From: an uncultured Dialister sp.
GTDB taxonomy: Bacteria > Bacillota > Negativicutes > Veillonellales > Dialisteraceae
Direction of reading: 5' to 3'
NCBI RefSeq assembly: GCF_900541605.1
Contig: NZ_UQKJ01000042.1
Coordinates: 1 to 15,600, forward strand
DNA length: 15,600 bases
Notes under the pieces: model-generated
Told to the model about the DNA's origin: nothing
Databases searched by the model: none
Seen by the model: the letters and a program-made list of their open reading frames with translations, nothing else
Translations under genes and position numbers: made by a program
Part shown: positions 12,088 through 15,600 of the stretch, piece by piece
Position numbering within the stretch: position 1 is the stretch's first letter
How the letters are laid out: every line of letters starts with the position of its first letter

Positions 12088-14709
12088 TCACTGGGCAATA
12101 TCAAATTCCGCAGTGCTGCCGTTCCTGGCAGGGGTCACCTTCAGCCGGGCATCAATGCGCTCTTCCAGCTCCGGCACGTGGGAAATGATGCCCACCAGGC
12201 GGCCCGTATTCTGGAGATCGATGAGGGTATTCATGGCGCTGTTCAATGCCTCCGGGTCCAGGGTGCCGAATCCTTCGTCGATGAACATGGTATCCAGCCG
12301 GACGCCTCCCTGCTTTGCCTGCACCACGTCTGCCAGGCCCAAAGCCAGGGACAGGGAGGCCAGGAAGGTCTCGCCGCCGGAAAGGGTATTGGCGGGGCGG
12401 GACCGGCCAGTAAAGCTGTCGGACACTTCCAGGGTCAATCCCCCCTTTCCCTCCGTCGTATCCCCTGCCATGCGGCGCAGGGTATAGCGGTGGTGGCTCA
12501 TTTCATAGAGCCGTTCATTGGCCATCTTCGCCACTTCGTCCAGAAGCGCTCCCAGCACATACCGTTCCAGGGAAATCCGGGATTTCTCTCCTCTGGCCAG
12601 GTTATAGAGTCCGGAAACCAGGGACAGGTCCTTTTCTGTCTTTTTATGGCGGAGGGAAATGTCCTTCACCCGGGCCGCTGCCTCTTCCAGCTGTTTTTCC
12701 CGGTTTTCCCCATCCGCCTGCTGTTTCAGGAGGGCCTGGATATCCCCCCTCCGCCGGCGGTCTTCTGCTCCCAGGGTAGCCATGTCGGGCTTATCCTTTC
12801 CGGAAAGGAAAGCCTTCTCATCGGACAGTACCTTTTCCGTGCCCTGCCGTTTTTCTTCATAGGCACGAATGGCAGCGGCCACTTTTTCTTCGTCCCCTGC
12901 CCTTTCGTACCAGCTCCGGCATTCTGCGAGGTCTTTGAACCCCTCGGCCAGCGCCTTTTCTTCCAGGGCCTGTCTCCCTTTATTGTAATCTTCCACCAGT
13001 TTTTCCCGCTGCTCATCGGCTGCCTTGTACCGGGCATCCCAGGCGCCGTGTAGGGAGGCTGCCTTTTCCCGCTTTTCCCGGACCTCGGCCTGTTCCTTTT
13101 CCCAGTCCTCAATGGAACCATGGAGCCGGTTCATTTCTTTCCGGAGCACCAGGGGATCCCGGAATGCAGCGGGCACGTCTTCCAGGGTCTTCAGTTTCAT
13201 TTGGGCATTTCCCAGGGCCGTCACCGCAGACACATAGGCGGTGACCTGGTAATCCCGGGCCATGCGGTTCTTCTCTTCATAGTCCGCCGATGCCCTGTCC
13301 GCCTGCGTCTGGATCCGTTTCACTTCTGCCTCCGTGGGCAGCTTCCTGTCGGAAATGGCAGGCTTTGGATGGTGCACCGCCCCGCATACCGGGCAGGGTT
13401 CTCCTTCTTTCAGCTGGCTGGCCAGGATGGCGGCCTGACCGAAGATGTAGTCCCGCCGGATGGCTTCCGCCTTTTTCAGTGCTCCATCCCGGACGTTTTT
13501 TGCCTTTTCTGCCTCTGCCGTAAGCCTTTCTGCTTCCTTCGACGCTTCATCGGCGCTGGCCGAGAGCCGGTCCACTTCCCGCTTTGCGGCGCCATAGGAT
13601 TTTGCCTTCGGCAGCCATTGCATCATGACTGCGATATCCTGCTGCCGCTTGCCCATTTCCTCCTTCCGGTCATCCAGCGCCTTCCCCTGGGTCGTCAGGG
13701 AATCGAGTTCTTTCACCAGGCTGTCCCTTTCCTCTTTGGCCTTCTCTCTCTGGGCGCTGGCCTTTTTCCCGTCAGCCGTGATTTTCTCCAGGTTTTCAAA
13801 GTACGCCGCCAGGGCTTTGGCACTCCGGATACGCTTCAGGTCTTCCTTTGCCTGCTCTACCGCTTCCTTTTGGGAGGAAAGTTCTGCCATTTGGGTCTCC
13901 GCCTTCTCCAGCAGTTCGTAGTGGTTTGCTGCCACCGCCGCCTCCTGGTAGTCTTTTCGGAACTTCCGATACTCTCCCTCCAGCCGTTCCTTTTCTTTTC
14001 CCCTTCCCTCCAGAAAACGGACGGTGTCCTCTATTTCCCTGGAGAGTTCCTTTTCATCGGCAGCATGGACCATGGAAAATGTGGTGGCAAGCTCCGTCTT
14101 TTCTGCGGCATTGGTCTTTGCCAGTTCATTCATGGAAATCCGCAGTTCATTCTGGAAATCGGAGAACCGCTGGGTCTTGAAAAGCTGCTTCAGGATGGCT
14201 TCCCGGTCCTCCGCCTTCGCCACCAGGAGTTTTCGGAAATCCCCCTGGGGCAGCAGGATGACCTGGCAGAACTGCTGGGCATTGAGGCCGATGAGCTTGC
14301 CCGCCGCCTCTTCGATACCTGTCCGGAGGGTCCTCACTTCTTTCCCATCCTCCAGTTCCGACAGGGACGCCTGCATGGCCGCCCTTGTCTGGCCCTTGCC
14401 CCGTTTCTTATCGATGAGCTGCTCCGGGCTCCGGGTGGCCCGGTAGGTTTTCCCGCCGATTATGAAATCAAAAATAACTTCCGTCTTCTGGGACGTGGAG
14501 GCATAGTCGCTCCGCATGTGGCTTCCGGTCCGATCGCCGCTGGTCTTCCCGTAGAGGGCGTAGCACATGGCATCGAGGATAGTGGTCTTCCCGGCCCCCG
14601 TGGGCCCGCAGATGAGGAAGAGATGACGGCCTTCCAGTTTCTCGAAATCAATGACCGTCTCCCCCGCATAGGGGCCGAAAGCCCGCATGGTGAGTTTCAA
14701 AGGCTTCAT
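12088..14709 (-). CDS. sbcC: SbcC, ATPase subunit of the SbcCD exonuclease (Rad50 homologue)
   Basis: SbcC is the SMC-like ATPase partner of nuclease SbcD; the complex processes DNA hairpins and protein-blocked ends. The protein has 873 residues, shorter than the ~1050 of E. coli, chiefly through shorter coiled coils. Walker A is GPTGAGKTT (35-43). Long Glu/Lys/Ala-rich coiled-coil arms flank the zinc hook, visible as EPCPVCGAVHHP with C439 and C442. The ABC signature LSGGE is at about 776-780 (S777), and Walker B MFIDEGFGTLD carries D811-E812. The ATG overlaps the sbcD stop as ATGA and has AAGGAG 8 nt upstream within sbcD, so translation is probably coupled. No terminator is visible after the stop; repeat copy 3 begins about 30 bp away. 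Confidence 0.96.
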   Translation of the reverse strand: MKPLKLTMRAFGPYAGETVIDFEKLEGRHLFLICGPTGAGKTTILDAMCYALYGKTSGDRTGSHMRSDYASTSQKTEVIFDFIIGGKTYRATRSPEQLIDKKRGKGQTRAAMQASLSELEDGKEVRTLRTGIEEAAGKLIGLNAQQFCQVILLPQGDFRKLLVAKAEDREAILKQLFKTQRFSDFQNELRISMNELAKTNAAEKTELATTFSMVHAADEKELSREIEDTVRFLEGRGKEKERLEGEYRKFRKDYQEAAVAANHYELLEKAETQMAELSSQKEAVEQAKEDLKRIRSAKALAAYFENLEKITADGKKASAQREKAKEERDSLVKELDSLTTQGKALDDRKEEMGKRQQDIAVMMQWLPKAKSYGAAKREVDRLSASADEASKEAERLTAEAEKAKNVRDGALKKAEAIRRDYIFGQAAILASQLKEGEPCPVCGAVHHPKPAISDRKLPTEAEVKRIQTQADRASADYEEKNRMARDYQVTAYVSAVTALGNAQMKLKTLEDVPAAFRDPLVLRKEMNRLHGSIEDWEKEQAEVREKREKAASLHGAWDARYKAADEQREKLVEDYNKGRQALEEKALAEGFKDLAECRSWYERAGDEEKVAAAIRAYEEKRQGTEKVLSDEKAFLSGKDKPDMATLGAEDRRRRGDIQALLKQQADGENREKQLEEAAARVKDISLRHKKTEKDLSLVSGLYNLARGEKSRISLERYVLGALLDEVAKMANERLYEMSHHRYTLRRMAGDTTEGKGGLTLEVSDSFTGRSRPANTLSGGETFLASLSLALGLADVVQAKQGGVRLDTMFIDEGFGTLDPEALNSAMNTLIDLQNTGRLVGIISHVPELEERIDARLKVTPARNGSTAEFDIAQ

Positions 14710-15600
14710 TGTGCATTCTCCTTCCTGTACACCCTGTCCCAGATGGCGAGAGACAGCTTCTCTTCCTCCTCCGTCAGGTCCCGGTCCCGGAAATGGTGGA
14801 CAAAGTCCTTCAGGATATCTTCATCGCTCATTTTCTCCAGATGGATATGGCGGTTTCCGCTGTCTTCCTTATAGCCCATGTCCTGCTCTACCCCCAGCGC
14901 ATTAGGGAACTTCGTCCTCAGCTTCGGCATGGCATCGATCACCGGCTTTTCATCGGACAGCACGATCTGCAGGTAATCCTCCGAAGGCTCCACGCCCTCT
15001 CCCATGAGGTCATCAAAAAGCCCTTTGAGAATCCGTACCTCATGAAGGGGAGTGAGCCCATGGAATGTGGTATGGACCTCTCCATTTCCATCGATGGTCC
15101 CCACAATGACCCCCTTCTTCTGGTTCACCTCATCAAAGGAATACCGCATGAGGCTTCCGCTGTACTGCATCTTTTCCGAATCGGCCGCCGTCTTCTGGGG
15201 ACGATGGAGATGGCCCAGGGCCGTGTAGTCGTAGGGTGCAAAAACCGTATCACTGATGCGGTCATAACCGCCGATGGAAAGGGGCCGTTCCGACTCCGAA
15301 GGACTGCCTCCTGCCGCGAAGGCATGGGCGAGAGCGATTTTCCGCATGCCCTTCCCCCCTTCCGGCAGGAGGGAGAGCACATGGTCCGACAGCGCCTTCT
15401 CTGCCTCTTCAAAAGAATGGACTTCTTCGGCCCCCGGGATTTCCAGTGCATTCATCATGACCCGCACCCGGGCCGGCTCCGCATAGGGAAGCGGCAGGAA
15501 AGCCACCTTTCCGTACTCGTCTTCCAGGATCACCGGCTTCACCAACGTAAGGGGCCCGAAGATATAGAGTCCCTGCCGGGAGAGGAGCCGGCTCCCCCCC
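14706..15600 (-). CDS. sbcD: SbcD, nuclease subunit of SbcCD (5' end cut by window edge)
   Basis: The frame is open to the right edge, giving about 298 C-terminal residues. The visible part starts at SRLLSRQGLYIFGPLTLVKP, which in SbcD follows the GNHDS phosphoesterase motif, so the start and the first metal-binding motifs lie beyond 15600. The late metallophosphatase motif LGHLHRPQ is present within DYTALGHLHRPQ. The C-terminal cap domain follows (ending LSLAIWDRVYRKENAQ). A TTG at 15545 could be read as a start but sits inside conserved sequence and is not the real one. It overlaps sbcC by 4 bp and forms the SbcCD Mn-dependent nuclease with it. Confidence 0.94.
   Translation of the reverse strand, partial: GGSRLLSRQGLYIFGPLTLVKPVILEDEYGKVAFLPLPYAEPARVRVMMNALEIPGAEEVHSFEEAEKALSDHVLSLLPEGGKGMRKIALAHAFAAGGSPSESERPLSIGGYDRISDTVFAPYDYTALGHLHRPQKTAADSEKMQYSGSLMRYSFDEVNQKKGVIVGTIDGNGEVHTTFHGLTPLHEVRILKGLFDDLMGEGVEPSEDYLQIVLSDEKPVIDAMPKLRTKFPNALGVEQDMGYKEDSGNRHIHLEKMSDEDILKDFVHHFRDRDLTEEEEKLSLAIWDRVYRKENAQ

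Noticed and set aside
13120..14874. A 584-codon plus-strand open frame opposite sbcC, and a similar 339-codon frame at 300-1319 opposite the Lon gene
   Set aside because: Both lie antisense to genes with clear catalytic motifs. Their translations are low-complexity (Phe, Leu, Arg, Pro-rich), as expected of complement strands of charged coiled-coil or AAA+ genes.

Overview
The window is mid-to-high GC bacterial chromosome with Gram-positive-style signals: AAGGAGG-type ribosome binding sites about 7 nt from the start, several TTG starts, and TTGACA/TATAAT-like promoters. The gene set (LonC-type protease, dGTPase, AspA, SbcCD, DnaB, a family-4 uracil-DNA glycosylase, a YkuD L,D-transpeptidase) suggests a Firmicute. 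The style and the density of intergenic repeats make me think of the Negativicutes (a Dialister or Megasphaera-like anaerobe), but that genus-level guess is inference only.

Layout. Positions 1-2530 (minus strand): a dGTP triphosphohydrolase followed by a LonC-type AAA+ protease that runs off the left edge. Positions 2531-3278: an intergenic stretch with the dgt promoter, a decayed copy of a dispersed repeat, a 22-bp perfect palindrome, a good plus-strand promoter and two strong hairpins, all upstream of aspA (3279-4688, plus). Positions 4689-6250 (plus): a structured 204-bp repeat, the aspA terminator, a small VOC-fold protein, a second copy of the structured repeat, and an unrecognised small multi-pass membrane protein. 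Positions 6251-7962: 1.7 kb with no believable gene, built of nested imperfect direct and inverted repeats. Positions 7963-15600 (minus strand): sbcD (partial), sbcC, dnaB, a uracil-DNA glycosylase and a secreted L,D-transpeptidase, with a third copy of the structured repeat between sbcC and dnaB and a different modular hairpin element between dnaB and the glycosylase.

How the genes fit together. The right half is largely a genome-maintenance block: SbcCD cleaves hairpins and blocked DNA ends, DnaB is the replicative helicase, the glycosylase removes uracil, and dGTPase on the left acts on the dNTP pool. sbcD and sbcC overlap by ATGA and are surely co-transcribed. The other minus-strand genes are separated by repeat elements and need not be one operon. 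AspA links aspartate to fumarate, useful in anaerobic fumarate respiration or amino-acid fermentation. The transpeptidase crosslinks or modifies peptidoglycan.

The most unusual content is the intergenic DNA: three ~205-bp copies of an element whose ends are inverted repeats and whose internal stems keep pairing although their bases differ between copies; a second modular hairpin family; and a repeat nest at 6300-7900. I saw no CRISPR array, phage gene, transposase, tRNA or rRNA, and no convincing new protein-based system.
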